DNA of 17,581 nt from assembly GCA_944363895.1 (NCBI GenBank), contig CALVVP010000019.1:1-17581 (forward strand). Reading direction: 5' to 3'. The notes under the pieces are model-generated. The model was not told where the DNA came from. It did not search any database and was given only the letters and a program-made list of their open reading frames with translations. This DNA comes from an uncultured Bacilli bacterium (GTDB lineage Bacteria; Bacillota_I; Bacilli_A; RF39; UBA660). How positions within the stretch are numbered: position 1 is the first letter of the stretch; each line of letters opens with the position of its first letter. Position numbers and translations under genes: made by a program. Shown here in pieces: positions 5,883-13,912 of the stretch.

Positions 5883-7529
5883 ATGTTTAAAGAAAGTGTT
5901 ACCAAAGTTTTTGCTTTAGGTGGACTAGGAGAAGTTGGGAAAAATATGTATTGTATTATGCACGAAAATGAAATAATCATTATCGATGCTGGGGTAATTT
6001 TTCCTGATGATATGATGGGTGTCGATTATATTATTCCTGATTTTACATTTCTAAAAAGAAATGAAAGAAAAATTAAAGCTTTATTTATCACTCATGGTCA
6101 TGAAGATCATATTGGTGCCATTCCATTTTTAATTCAAAATGTCGAGATACCAGCTATTTATGCTCCTAATCAAGCAGTTGGTTTAATTAAAAGTAAACTA
6201 GAAGAAAGAAATATTCAATATAAAAATTTATATGTCTATAATGAACAAACTAAAGTTAAATTTAAACATATGATGGTCGAGTTTTTTATGACAACTCACT
6301 CTATTCCGGATAGTCATGGTATATGTGTTCATACCCCTAATGGTACTATTGTCACAACCGGTGATTTTAAATTTGATTTAACGCCAATCGGACCGATGGC
6401 GAATTTACACAAAATGGCGGAAATCGGTAAAAAAGGTGTTACTCTATTATTAAGTGATAGTACCAATGCTTTAAATGAAGGTTTTTCAACTAGTGAATCC
6501 AAAGTCGATGAAGCATTATCAGATATATTTAGAAAACATCACGGCAGAATTATTATTGCAACATTCGCTTCTAATATTTATCGTTTAAAACACATTGTTG
6601 ATACATGTAAACGAAATAATCGTAAAATCGCTATCTTTGGTCGTAGTATGACAACTAACATTGAAATATCAATTGAAGGCGGCTATATTAAAAATAAAGG
6701 TATCTTTATTACCCCAGAAGAAGCTAATAGTATGCCTGATCATAAAGTATGTCTATTATGTACTGGTAGTCAAGGTGAACCACTAGCTGCTTTAAGTAGA
6801 ATTGCTAACGGTAGTCATAAACAAATCAAATTAAAAAGTAATGATACTGTCGTCTTTTCTTCTTCCGCAATTCCAGGAAATGCTGTTAGTATTTCAAGAA
6901 CAATTAATAAACTTTATTTAAAAGGTGTTAAGGTTTATACTAATACATCATTAAGTGATGTTCATACTTCTGGTCATGCTAGTCAAGAAGAATTAAAATT
7001 AATGATTAGATTAATTAAGCCTAAATATTTTATGCCCGTCCATGGTGAATATCGGATGCTTAAAGAACATGCTGACTTAGGTGTTATGTGTGATATTCCG
7101 AAAGAAAATACTTTTGTTTTAAGTAATGGCGATGTCTTAAATATTAAAAATAGACATATTACAAAAGGCGAACCAGTTATCGCTGGTGATTCTTATGTCG
7201 ATGGTAATAAAATTGGTGATGTCGATAATATTGTTATCAAAGAACGTAAATCGATGAGTCAAGATGGTATTGTTATCATTACTTTAGCTATTAAAAATAA
7301 CAAATTATTAGCTAATCCAACTGTTACAACTCGTGGGTTTGTCCTAGTTAATGATAATTTAGAGTTATTACATGATTTAGAAAACAAAACTAAATTAGTG
7401 GTTGAAAACAAATTAAAAAATATTAATGAATTAAAATCACTAATTATTTCCGAATTAGTAAGTTATATTTATGATAAAACAGGTCGTAAACCAACAATAT
7501 TGCCAGTTATTATGGAGATAAAGAATTAA
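5883..7529 (+). CDS. rnjA: Ribonuclease J (RNase J1-like)
   Basis: A 548-aa metallo-beta-lactamase/beta-CASP ribonuclease with 5'-3' exo- and endonuclease activity, central to mRNA decay and rRNA maturation in Gram-positive bacteria. Its metal ligands are HGHEDHIGA (71-79, the HxHxDH motif), H139 in TTHSIPDSHG, D161 in TTGDFKFD and the later PVHGEYRML. beta-CASP signatures include DSTNA, FASNIYRL, GRSM, CTGSQGEP and SGHAS. Length and close identity to Bacillus RNase J1 (555 aa), as I recall it, favour rnjA over rnjB. It is the only large plus-strand gene, with a consensus promoter and a perfect SD. The C-terminal RNase J domain ends TGRKPTILPVIMEIKN, as in the family. Confidence 0.96.
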   Translation: MFKESVTKVFALGGLGEVGKNMYCIMHENEIIIIDAGVIFPDDMMGVDYIIPDFTFLKRNERKIKALFITHGHEDHIGAIPFLIQNVEIPAIYAPNQAVGLIKSKLEERNIQYKNLYVYNEQTKVKFKHMMVEFFMTTHSIPDSHGICVHTPNGTIVTTGDFKFDLTPIGPMANLHKMAEIGKKGVTLLLSDSTNALNEGFSTSESKVDEALSDIFRKHHGRIIIATFASNIYRLKHIVDTCKRNNRKIAIFGRSMTTNIEISIEGGYIKNKGIFITPEEANSMPDHKVCLLCTGSQGEPLAALSRIANGSHKQIKLKSNDTVVFSSSAIPGNAVSISRTINKLYLKGVKVYTNTSLSDVHTSGHASQEELKLMIRLIKPKYFMPVHGEYRMLKEHADLGVMCDIPKENTFVLSNGDVLNIKNRHITKGEPVIAGDSYVDGNKIGDVDNIVIKERKSMSQDGIVIITLAIKNNKLLANPTVTTRGFVLVNDNLELLHDLENKTKLVVENKLKNINELKSLIISELVSYIYDKTGRKPTILPVIMEIKN

Positions 7530-7547
7530 TCTTTATCTTTTTTCTTT
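7516..7547 (+). terminator. rnjA terminator overlapping the stop codon
   Basis: AGATAAAGA (7516-7524) pairs with TCTTTATCT (7530-7538), a 9-bp stem with the 5-base loop ATTAA that contains the TAA stop (7527-7529). T-rich sequence (7538-7547, TTTTTTCTTT) follows. The 5' arm is coding sequence. Confidence 0.8.
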
Positions 7548-7575
7548 AAAAAAAATTGTACTTTTAGGTACAATT
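7547..7575 (-). terminator. mutM terminator overlapping the stop codon
   Basis: AATTGTAC (7568-7575 on the minus strand) pairs with GTACAATT (7554-7561), an 8-bp stem with a 6-base loop, followed by a run of T (7548-7557, overlapping the end of the stem). The TAA stop of mutM (7574-7576) is part of the 5' arm. With the rnjA hairpin it separates two convergent genes in about 60 bases. Confidence 0.85.
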
Positions 7576-8386
7576 ACTTTTGACAATTTTCACAATAATA
7601 AGTTCCACGACCATTGATTTTAACTTTCGTTATTTTCTTATGACAATGAGGACATTCCTCTTTTGTATGAACTAATAATTCATTTTGAAATCTACCATGA
7701 ACTCCTTCACTTGAGGTATAACTTTTAATCGTTGTTCCACCTAGTTTAATCGCTTTTTCTAAAACAATTTTCGTATTTTTAATAATATTATTTAATTCAT
7801 TATCATCTAACATACTAGCTTTTTTATAAGGATTGATTTTACTTAAATATAATACCTCATCAGCATAAATATTGCCTATTCCGACAATTATCGATTGATC
7901 TAATAAAACTGATTTAATCGGTAATTTTTTATTTTTATATTTTTCTTTTAAATATTGACTATTTAGTTTATCATCCCATGGTTCATAACCTAGTTCATTT
8001 AAAGGTTTAGTATGATAAGCGCTATTTTTATCTAAAAGATACATTCTGCCAAATTTACGAGTATCATTGTATCTTAATTCAAAATCTTTAAATTTAAAAA
8101 TAATGTGTTGATGACGGGTAACTTCATCGTTAAAATTTTTTATATAATACTTACCTTCCATTCTTAAATGGGATAATAAATAATAATCATTTAATTCAAA
8201 CAATAACCATTTACCTCTTCTTTTAATATCGACAATGGTTTGATTTTTTATTTTTTTAATAAATTCTTCAACACTAGGCTTTTCAATAATATTGGGATAA
8301 TTTACTACAACATCTAATATTTTTTGATTTAATATTTGTTTTTTTAAAGTTTCTTTTACGGTTTCTACTTCTGGTAATTCAGGCAT
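7574..8386 (-). CDS. mutM: MutM/Fpg, formamidopyrimidine-DNA glycosylase
   Basis: A 270-aa base-excision repair enzyme that removes 8-oxoguanine and formamidopyrimidines, with AP-lyase activity. The N-terminal PELPEVE carries the catalytic P2 (proline nucleophile) and E3. K59 in RRGKWL matches the conserved lysine, LRMEGK (74-79) holds the intercalating Met, and NDTRKFG (107-113) the conserved Arg. The H2TH element is GIGNIYADEVLY (169-180). A complete zinc finger (C245, C248, C265, C268) with GRGTYYC closes the protein. The residues needed for Fpg activity are all seen, which argues against Nei. It starts 22 bases before the murI stop with SD GGAGG, so it is translated with murI. Confidence 0.97.
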   Translation of the reverse strand: MPELPEVETVKETLKKQILNQKILDVVVNYPNIIEKPSVEEFIKKIKNQTIVDIKRRGKWLLFELNDYYLLSHLRMEGKYYIKNFNDEVTRHQHIIFKFKDFELRYNDTRKFGRMYLLDKNSAYHTKPLNELGYEPWDDKLNSQYLKEKYKNKKLPIKSVLLDQSIIVGIGNIYADEVLYLSKINPYKKASMLDDNELNNIIKNTKIVLEKAIKLGGTTIKSYTSSEGVHGRFQNELLVHTKEECPHCHKKITKVKINGRGTYYCENCQK

Positions 8387-9087
8387 AATTCCTCCAACTG
8401 ATAATCATATTTAATTATTTTATCGATATTAGTAATTAAATTATGATTAACTTTACTAAAATATAATCTTATTTTTAATTCTTTATTATTTTCTAAATTT
8501 AATTTTTCACACAATATTTTTCCCATATTGATTGTTTTATAATTTAATTTGTTTAAATAATCCTCAAAAATGGGATAATGTGTACAACCTAAAACGATTG
8601 TATCAACTTTGGGTAATTGTTTCAAATATTCATCAAGTGTTTCTTGATAATCTAAATTATTCTCAATTAAGGGAACTAATTTAGGGCAAGATGCTTGATG
8701 AATATCCTTATTTATTTTATTAAATACTTGGCTTTTAACAGTCATTTTGGTTGCTAAAACACCTATTGTTTTATAATTGCTATTATTTAAATATTCAATT
8801 GTCGGGCTAATAATATCATAAATGGGGATATCATAAATTTCTTTTAATTCAGAATAAATATTGGAACTTATTGTTCCACAAGCGATAATAATGATATCAA
8901 CTTCTTTAGTCATTAAAAAATCAATTATTTTACTTGATAATAACTTTAACTCATATTTTGATTTAGTTCCATAAGGAATATTGATATTATCCCCAAAGTA
9001 ATAATACATATTGTTAGGATATTTATTTATTAATTCTTTTAAAACAAATAAACCACCTATCCCTGAATCAAACACACCTATTTTCAT
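8365..9087 (-). CDS. murI: MurI, glutamate racemase
   Basis: A 240-aa cofactor-independent racemase making D-glutamate for peptidoglycan. FDSGIGG (6-12) gives the conserved Asp and Ser, and GDNINIPYGTKS (32-43) is a variant of the GDTARVPYGxKS loop. The two catalytic cysteines are C70 in IACGTISS and C168 in LGCTHYP. The usual CNT motif reads CGT here, losing the substrate-contacting Asn. Both cysteines and H170 remain, so I still expect activity. It is a little shorter than typical (about 265 aa). AAAGGA (9093-9098) lies 5-6 bases upstream of the ATG, and the gap to the SNF2 gene is 11 bases. Its presence argues for a walled cell. Confidence 0.93.
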   Translation of the reverse strand: MKIGVFDSGIGGLFVLKELINKYPNNMYYYFGDNINIPYGTKSKYELKLLSSKIIDFLMTKEVDIIIIACGTISSNIYSELKEIYDIPIYDIISPTIEYLNNSNYKTIGVLATKMTVKSQVFNKINKDIHQASCPKLVPLIENNLDYQETLDEYLKQLPKVDTIVLGCTHYPIFEDYLNKLNYKTINMGKILCEKLNLENNKELKIRLYFSKVNHNLITNIDKIIKYDYQLEELCLNYQK

Positions 9088-9098
9088 ACTAATCCTTT

Positions 9099-12000
9099 CT
9101 ATTCATTATCTAATGACAATAAATTTTTAATATCTTGTTCGGTTAATTTACTAATGATATTTTCATCTAAATTATCGCTATCAATTAATTTATCACTTAA
9201 TATTTTTTTCTTATTTTGTAATTCTAAAATTCGTTCTTCGATTGTTCCTTTACAAATTAGTTTTACTACTTCAACATTATTAACTTGACCAATCCGATGA
9301 GCCCGGTCAGTTGCTTGCATTTCAACTTGTGGATTCCACCATAAATCTAGGTGAATTACGACATCAGCACTCGTTAAATTTAGACCAGTTCCGCCAGCTT
9401 TTAGCATAATCAAAAAGACATCAGTATCATCATGATTAAATTTATTAACTAATTCCATTCTTTTTTTACTAGTAACACTACCAGCAATCATATAAGTAGA
9501 TATATTATTGTTGGTAAATTCTAAATTAACAATATCTAAAGCTGTTTTATAACTAGAAAATAACAATATCTTATGATTATTAGCAATATATTCTTTAACT
9601 AATAAAATTAATTGTTCAATTTTCGCACTACCACCTTGATAATTTTCATAAATTATCTTCGGATCAATACAAATTTGTCTTAATCGCGTTAATAACTGTA
9701 AAATTTTAAATCTAGCTTTATTAAAGCCTTCAGTAGCAATAATTTCTTTAATTTCTTCGTTGGTTTTATTAACTTGAGCGACATATAATTTCTTTTGTTC
9801 AGTATTCATATCGATATAAATATTATTTTCAATCTTATCTGGTAATTCTAAAATAACATTTTTCTTAATTCTTCTTAAAATAAAAGGTTTAATTTGTTTT
9901 TGGAGATTATCTAATTTAGCTAATTGTTCTTCATTTGTATCTTTCAAATGATATTTACTTTGAAATTTATTTAAACTAGCTAAATAACCTGGCATAATAA
10001 AGTCAAAAATACTCCAAAGTTCTAAAACACTATTTTCTAAAGGGGTACCAGTTAAAGCAAATTTAGTATGAGCATTTATTTTTTTTATCGCTTTACTCAT
10101 TTGGGTGTTATAATTTTTAATATTTTGGGCTTCGTCAATGACAACTATTTCAAAATTAATATTTAAATATTTTTCTAAATCTTGTCTTACTAAACCATAA
10201 GTGGTAATAAAAATATTGGTATTGTCAATTTCCTCTAATAAATGTTGTCGTTTAGTTTTATTTTCAGCGATTACTTTATATTTTAATTCGGGACCAAATT
10301 TATCAAATTCGGCTTCCCAGTTATAAATAAGTGAAGTCGGTGAAACAATCAATATTTTAGCATCTTTTTCTTTTAATACTTGTTTAAGGAAATAAATCAA
10401 TTGAATACTTTTCCCTAATCCCATTTCATCGGCTAAAATTCCGCCAAAGCCACATTTATAAATATTATATAACCATTTAACGCCAGTTACTTGATAATCT
10501 CTTAAAATATTATCATTAATTTTCAAATCGATATCTTTATAATTGTTAAAATTATTAATTAATTCTCTAAATAAATTATCGGTTTGAATAACATTATAAT
10601 TTAAACTATCTAAATAAATAGCCCGGTATTTAGGAATATTTCCATAACCATTAGCAATATCTTTATTAGTAAGTTCTAAATCATCAATTAAAGCGTCTAA
10701 TTGTTTTAAATCCCCATTTTCTTCTAAATTTAAAAAATCACCACTTTTTAATCGAAAATATTTTTTCTTTTTATGTAATGAATCTAAAATATCAACTAAT
10801 TCTTCATTTTTAATATTACCTAAATCAAATTGATAAGACATTATATTATCTTTGCCAATACTAAAACTTGAGCTTATATTGACATTCTTTTTAATTTTGG
10901 TTTCGTTTATTTTCTCAGATGTATACACTTCATATTTATTAGATAACTCTTTTAAATATTCGTCTAAAAATAAACCAATATCTTCCACCTGTTTAATAAT
11001 AAAAGTATCTTCTTTTTTAAAACCATAGCTAATTAAATCATTAGCAATTTCTTCCTCATACATAAAATCTCTTAAAATATTTTTAACATTGTCAAAATAA
11101 TCAATTTCTTTATCTTGATAATTTAACTTAACATTAGCAATAATACTATTATATTTAAAATCAATATATATCTTAACACCAGGTTTGTTGACAATAATTA
11201 TTTTATCTTTTAATTCTTCTGAAACTTTAATATTTTCTTTAATTGTTGGTAAAACTGTCTTACTGAAATTATCTAACTGTTCTTCTTCAAAAGTTAATTC
11301 TTCAATGCGATTTTTTTTCATTAAATTTAAAAGTTTAACCATTTTTAAAGGGACATGATAACATATATTATCACTTATAACATATTCATAATCATTAGTT
11401 AAATTAACAATATTATTTTCAAAATTAAGAACATAATCATTATCTTTTTTAATTAAATTGGTTTTAAAAGGATTACCTTCCAAAATACCGTTAAATAAAG
11501 CAAAACCATAAATAGTAAAAGTTCTATTTTTAATCAGAGGTAAGAAAGATTTTAAATCTTCGTCAGATAGTCTACATATTTCGTGAGATGAATACTTATT
11601 TCTTTTTTGCATTAATAAATATTCGATGATTTTTTTATCTTCTTCATTAAAATAGTATTGTTCATTGTTATAAATTAACTGTTTACCAAATTTAACTTCA
11701 TTTATTTTCCCTTCATAAGCATCTAAAAAACTAGATAATTTATTATTTAAATTATACATTTTTTGATTACCAATTTTTAAATCAAGTAAAACTAAACCAT
11801 AGTAATTACGATTGATACTTAAGCTTATATCAAGGACTAATTGTTGTCTAATATTATGACTAGTAATTAACGAATTAAAAACATTTAAACTAGCTTTTTT
11901 AGGATTAATTTCTTCAAACAATATATTATGATAATGATATAGACAAGCAGCAATGTGTTTACAACTACCATATTCATAAAATTGCATACAATCACAACTA

Positions 12001-12203
12001 GCATATTTAACTTCATTATCTTTTATTTCAACTTCAACATCATAGTAATAATTATATCTTTGACTTTTAACTTTAAACTGATAAATTTTTTCATTGTCGT
12101 CATATTTAATAATCCGAGTTGGTTTAATACTGCCCTTGTTATAAGCAATTCCTTTGGAAATATCATTTCTATTTAATGTTTTTAGTTTATTAAGATCAAC
12201 CAT
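9099..12203 (-). CDS. SNF2-family DEAD-like helicase with N-terminal SWIM zinc finger
   Basis: A 1034-aa bacterial Swi2/Snf2 ATPase, similar in layout to Bacillus YwqA. The SWIM finger has C70, C72, C81 and H83 (CxC...CxH). A long middle region is consistent with the bacterial SNF2-associated domain (about 100-560). The ATPase follows: motif I ADEMGLGKS near 590, motif II VIDEAQN near 689, TGTPLEN, and the C-terminal helicase lobe with RAHRIGQ near 968. Such proteins move along double-stranded DNA and may remodel DNA-bound proteins; the role of bacterial members is poorly known. The start is set at the ATG at 12201-12203, with GGTGAG 4 bases upstream, rather than a GTG 12 bases earlier. A -10-like TAGAAT (12222-12227) has no clear -35. 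First gene of the SNF2-murI-mutM unit. Confidence 0.93.
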   Translation of the reverse strand: MVDLNKLKTLNRNDISKGIAYNKGSIKPTRIIKYDDNEKIYQFKVKSQRYNYYYDVEVEIKDNEVKYASCDCMQFYEYGSCKHIAACLYHYHNILFEEINPKKASLNVFNSLITSHNIRQQLVLDISLSINRNYYGLVLLDLKIGNQKMYNLNNKLSSFLDAYEGKINEVKFGKQLIYNNEQYYFNEEDKKIIEYLLMQKRNKYSSHEICRLSDEDLKSFLPLIKNRTFTIYGFALFNGILEGNPFKTNLIKKDNDYVLNFENNIVNLTNDYEYVISDNICYHVPLKMVKLLNLMKKNRIEELTFEEEQLDNFSKTVLPTIKENIKVSEELKDKIIIVNKPGVKIYIDFKYNSIIANVKLNYQDKEIDYFDNVKNILRDFMYEEEIANDLISYGFKKEDTFIIKQVEDIGLFLDEYLKELSNKYEVYTSEKINETKIKKNVNISSSFSIGKDNIMSYQFDLGNIKNEELVDILDSLHKKKKYFRLKSGDFLNLEENGDLKQLDALIDDLELTNKDIANGYGNIPKYRAIYLDSLNYNVIQTDNLFRELINNFNNYKDIDLKINDNILRDYQVTGVKWLYNIYKCGFGGILADEMGLGKSIQLIYFLKQVLKEKDAKILIVSPTSLIYNWEAEFDKFGPELKYKVIAENKTKRQHLLEEIDNTNIFITTYGLVRQDLEKYLNINFEIVVIDEAQNIKNYNTQMSKAIKKINAHTKFALTGTPLENSVLELWSIFDFIMPGYLASLNKFQSKYHLKDTNEEQLAKLDNLQKQIKPFILRRIKKNVILELPDKIENNIYIDMNTEQKKLYVAQVNKTNEEIKEIIATEGFNKARFKILQLLTRLRQICIDPKIIYENYQGGSAKIEQLILLVKEYIANNHKILLFSSYKTALDIVNLEFTNNNISTYMIAGSVTSKKRMELVNKFNHDDTDVFLIMLKAGGTGLNLTSADVVIHLDLWWNPQVEMQATDRAHRIGQVNNVEVVKLICKGTIEERILELQNKKKILSDKLIDSDNLDENIISKLTEQDIKNLLSLDNE

Positions 12204-12240
12204 ATTTCTCACCACTAAATTATTCTATCACATTTAGCAC

Positions 12241-12273
12241 AAAGAAAAAAGACTACTTTAATAATTTCGTCTT
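12241..12273 (-). terminator. possible serS terminator
   Basis: In the 157-base gap between serS and the SNF2 gene, AAGAC (12269-12273 on the minus strand) and GTCTT (12249-12253) form a short stem with a 15-base loop, followed by TTTTTTCTTT (12241-12250). A longer stem with a 2-base bulge lies upstream (12290-12320, AAACT..AAATAAA against TTTATTTAGTTT) but has only a weak T-run. Either or both could end serS transcription. Confidence 0.45.
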
Positions 12274-12360
12274 ATCTATAAAATAATCAAAACTAAATAA
12301 ACAAGTTTTATTTTCAGTTTAGACAATTCATTCACATATATTTAATTTATTACAACTATA

Positions 12361-13644
12361 TTATTTAGTTTTAATAACTTCCAAACCACCCATATAAGGT
12401 TGTAAAGCTTTAGGTACCCTAATACTACCATCTTCTTGATAATTATTTTCAAGTAGAGCGATTAAACCACGTGGCGTAGCTAGAACGGTATTATTTAAAG
12501 TGTGTAAATAATAATTCTCTTTATCGTTTTTAGCTCTTATTCCTAGTCGTCTTGCTTGAGCATCACCTAAAGTAGAACAAGAACCGACTTCAAAATATTT
12601 TTGTTGTCTTGGACTCCATGCTTCGACATCACATGATTTAACTTTTAAATCCGCCAAATCACCACTGCAACATTCTAAAGTTCTAACAGGAATATCTAAA
12701 CTTCTAAAAAACTCTACTGTAAATTGCCACATTTTATTATACCAATCCATTGAATCTTCTGGTTTACATAAGACAACCATCTCTTGTTTTTCAAATTGAT
12801 GAACTCGATATACGCCTCTTTCTTCAATACCATGAGCCCCTACTTCTTTTCTAAAACATGGTGAATAACTGGTTAAAGTAATTGGTAAACTATCTTCTTT
12901 AATAATTTGATTTTTAAATTTTCCAATCATCGAATGTTCACTTGTACCAATTAAATATAAATCTTCATTTTCAATTTTATACATCATATTATTCATTTCT
13001 TCAAATGACATAACACCACTTACAACATCACTTCTAATCATAAAAGGTGGTATACAATATGTAAAGCCTTTGTTAATCATAAAGTCTCTGGCATAAGATA
13101 ACATAGCCGAATGAAGTCTAGCGATATCGCCCATTAAATAGTAAAAACCATTACCACTCGTTCTTCCCGCACTTTCTTTGTCGATACCATTAAATTTTTC
13201 CATAATATCAGCATGATATGGTATTTCGTAATCAGGAACAATTGGTTCACCAAATTTTTCAATTTCAACATTTTCACTATCGTCTTTGCCAATGGGAACC
13301 GATTCGTCGATTATATTAGGAATAACCATCATTTTTTCTTTGATTTGTTGTTCTAAAACAGTTTCTTTTTCTTCTAATTCTTTTATCTGTTCGGCATATT
13401 TACTAACTTCTACTTTTATTTTGTTAGCTTCATCTTTTTTCCCTTGTTGCATAAAAAGGCCGATTTCACTACTTTTCTTATTTTTTAAAGCTCTTAAATT
13501 ATCTCCTTTTAATTTAGTTTCGCGGTAGTCTTTGTCTAAGTTGATTATTTCATCAACTAATGGCAATTTCTTATCTTGAAATTTTTTCTTAATATTTTCT
13601 TTTACTAATTCACTATTTTCTCTTATTAATTTAATATCGATCAT
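12361..13644 (-). CDS. serS: Seryl-tRNA synthetase, divergent sequence type
   Basis: A 427-aa class II synthetase that charges tRNA-Ser. The N-terminal long antiparallel coiled coil (about 25-105) binds the tRNA. The catalytic domain has motif 2 CFRKEVGAHGIEERGVYRVHQFEK (263-286) and motif 3 region LNNTVLATPRGLIALLENN (383-401). Several signatures differ from the common bacterial enzyme: TSEH (234-237) instead of TAEV, and CSGDLADLKVKSCDVEAWSPRQ (326-347) instead of the TGDMGFGAAKTYDLEVWLP type. To my memory these fit the archaeal-like SerRS group better. I start at the ATG at 13642-13644 (MIDIKLIREN), 8 bases after AAAGG. An ATG 9 bases further upstream would touch the SD. Controlled by the T-box leader just upstream. 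Confidence 0.94.
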   Translation of the reverse strand: MIDIKLIRENSELVKENIKKKFQDKKLPLVDEIINLDKDYRETKLKGDNLRALKNKKSSEIGLFMQQGKKDEANKIKVEVSKYAEQIKELEEKETVLEQQIKEKMMVIPNIIDESVPIGKDDSENVEIEKFGEPIVPDYEIPYHADIMEKFNGIDKESAGRTSGNGFYYLMGDIARLHSAMLSYARDFMINKGFTYCIPPFMIRSDVVSGVMSFEEMNNMMYKIENEDLYLIGTSEHSMIGKFKNQIIKEDSLPITLTSYSPCFRKEVGAHGIEERGVYRVHQFEKQEMVVLCKPEDSMDWYNKMWQFTVEFFRSLDIPVRTLECCSGDLADLKVKSCDVEAWSPRQQKYFEVGSCSTLGDAQARRLGIRAKNDKENYYLHTLNNTVLATPRGLIALLENNYQEDGSIRVPKALQPYMGGLEVIKTK

Positions 13645-13662
13645 TTTATTCATCCTTTCCTT

Positions 13663-13729
13663 AAAAATAAAAAGCTATTACAGATTAGGAGTATATTAAA
13701 ATACGGTACCATCCTAAAAAAATAGCTTT
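13663..13729 (-). terminator. T-box-controlled terminator hairpin before serS
   Basis: AAAGCTATT (13721-13729 on the minus strand) pairs with AATAGCTTT (13671-13679), a 9-bp stem followed by TTATTTTT (13663-13670). The T-box antiterminator lies between the arms. This 9-bp stem is the only plausible intrinsic terminator in the leader. Confidence 0.6.
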
Positions 13730-13877
13730 ATCTCTTAATTTAAGATAACGGTCTTACCCGGAAATGTTTACATTTCACTAAAGAAGTAGATTTCATAGAT
13801 ATTTATTATTAGTTTCCATCAACCACTAACTTTCTTTAAATAAATAGGCTATTACTTAGTTTCTTTTGCGTTTTATG
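13669..13877 (-). ncRNA. T-box riboswitch leader of serS
   Basis: The leader senses uncharged tRNA-Ser and raises serS expression. The T-box core AGGATGGTACCGT (13703-13715) sits in a well-formed antiterminator: TTAGGA/TCCTAA helix (13712-13717 with 13685-13690), bulge TGGTACC, then GTAT/ATAC. Stem I is also visible. Its lower part has the AGTA motif (13853-13856), helices ATAG/CTAT and TATTTATT/AATAAATA, and its terminal loop contains GGTTGATGGAA (13808-13830). In the specifier loop, GAAA-TCT-A places a UCU serine codon at 13788-13790, agreeing with the downstream gene. Small hairpins GAAATG/CATTTC and CGG/CCG, and TTATCTTAA/TTAAGAGATAA, follow as stem II and III candidates. The transcription start near 13877 is inferred from the promoter. 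Confidence 0.9.
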
Positions 13878-13883
13878 TTTTTA

Positions 13884-13912
13884 ATTTTACCATTTAATTA
13901 ACTGATTGTCAA
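13884..13912 (-). promoter_or_regulatory. serS promoter
   Basis: On the minus strand TTGACA (13907-13912) and TAAAAT (13884-13889) are separated by 17 bases. The -35 box overlaps the TGA stop of the PBECR4-like gene. It precedes the T-box leader at the right distance. Confidence 0.85.

Noticed and set aside
5798..5980. Minus-strand frame across the rnjA promoter and start
   Set aside because: It covers a consensus promoter and SD of rnjA and has no SD or recognisable domain.
11955..12176. Plus-strand frame inside the SNF2 gene
   Set aside because: Phe/Ile-rich shadow opposite the SWIM finger, with no RBS.
13286..13528. Plus-strand frame inside serS
   Set aside because: Antisense to the SerRS coiled coil; Ser/Leu/Phe-rich composition is what antisense of Lys/Glu-rich DNA gives.
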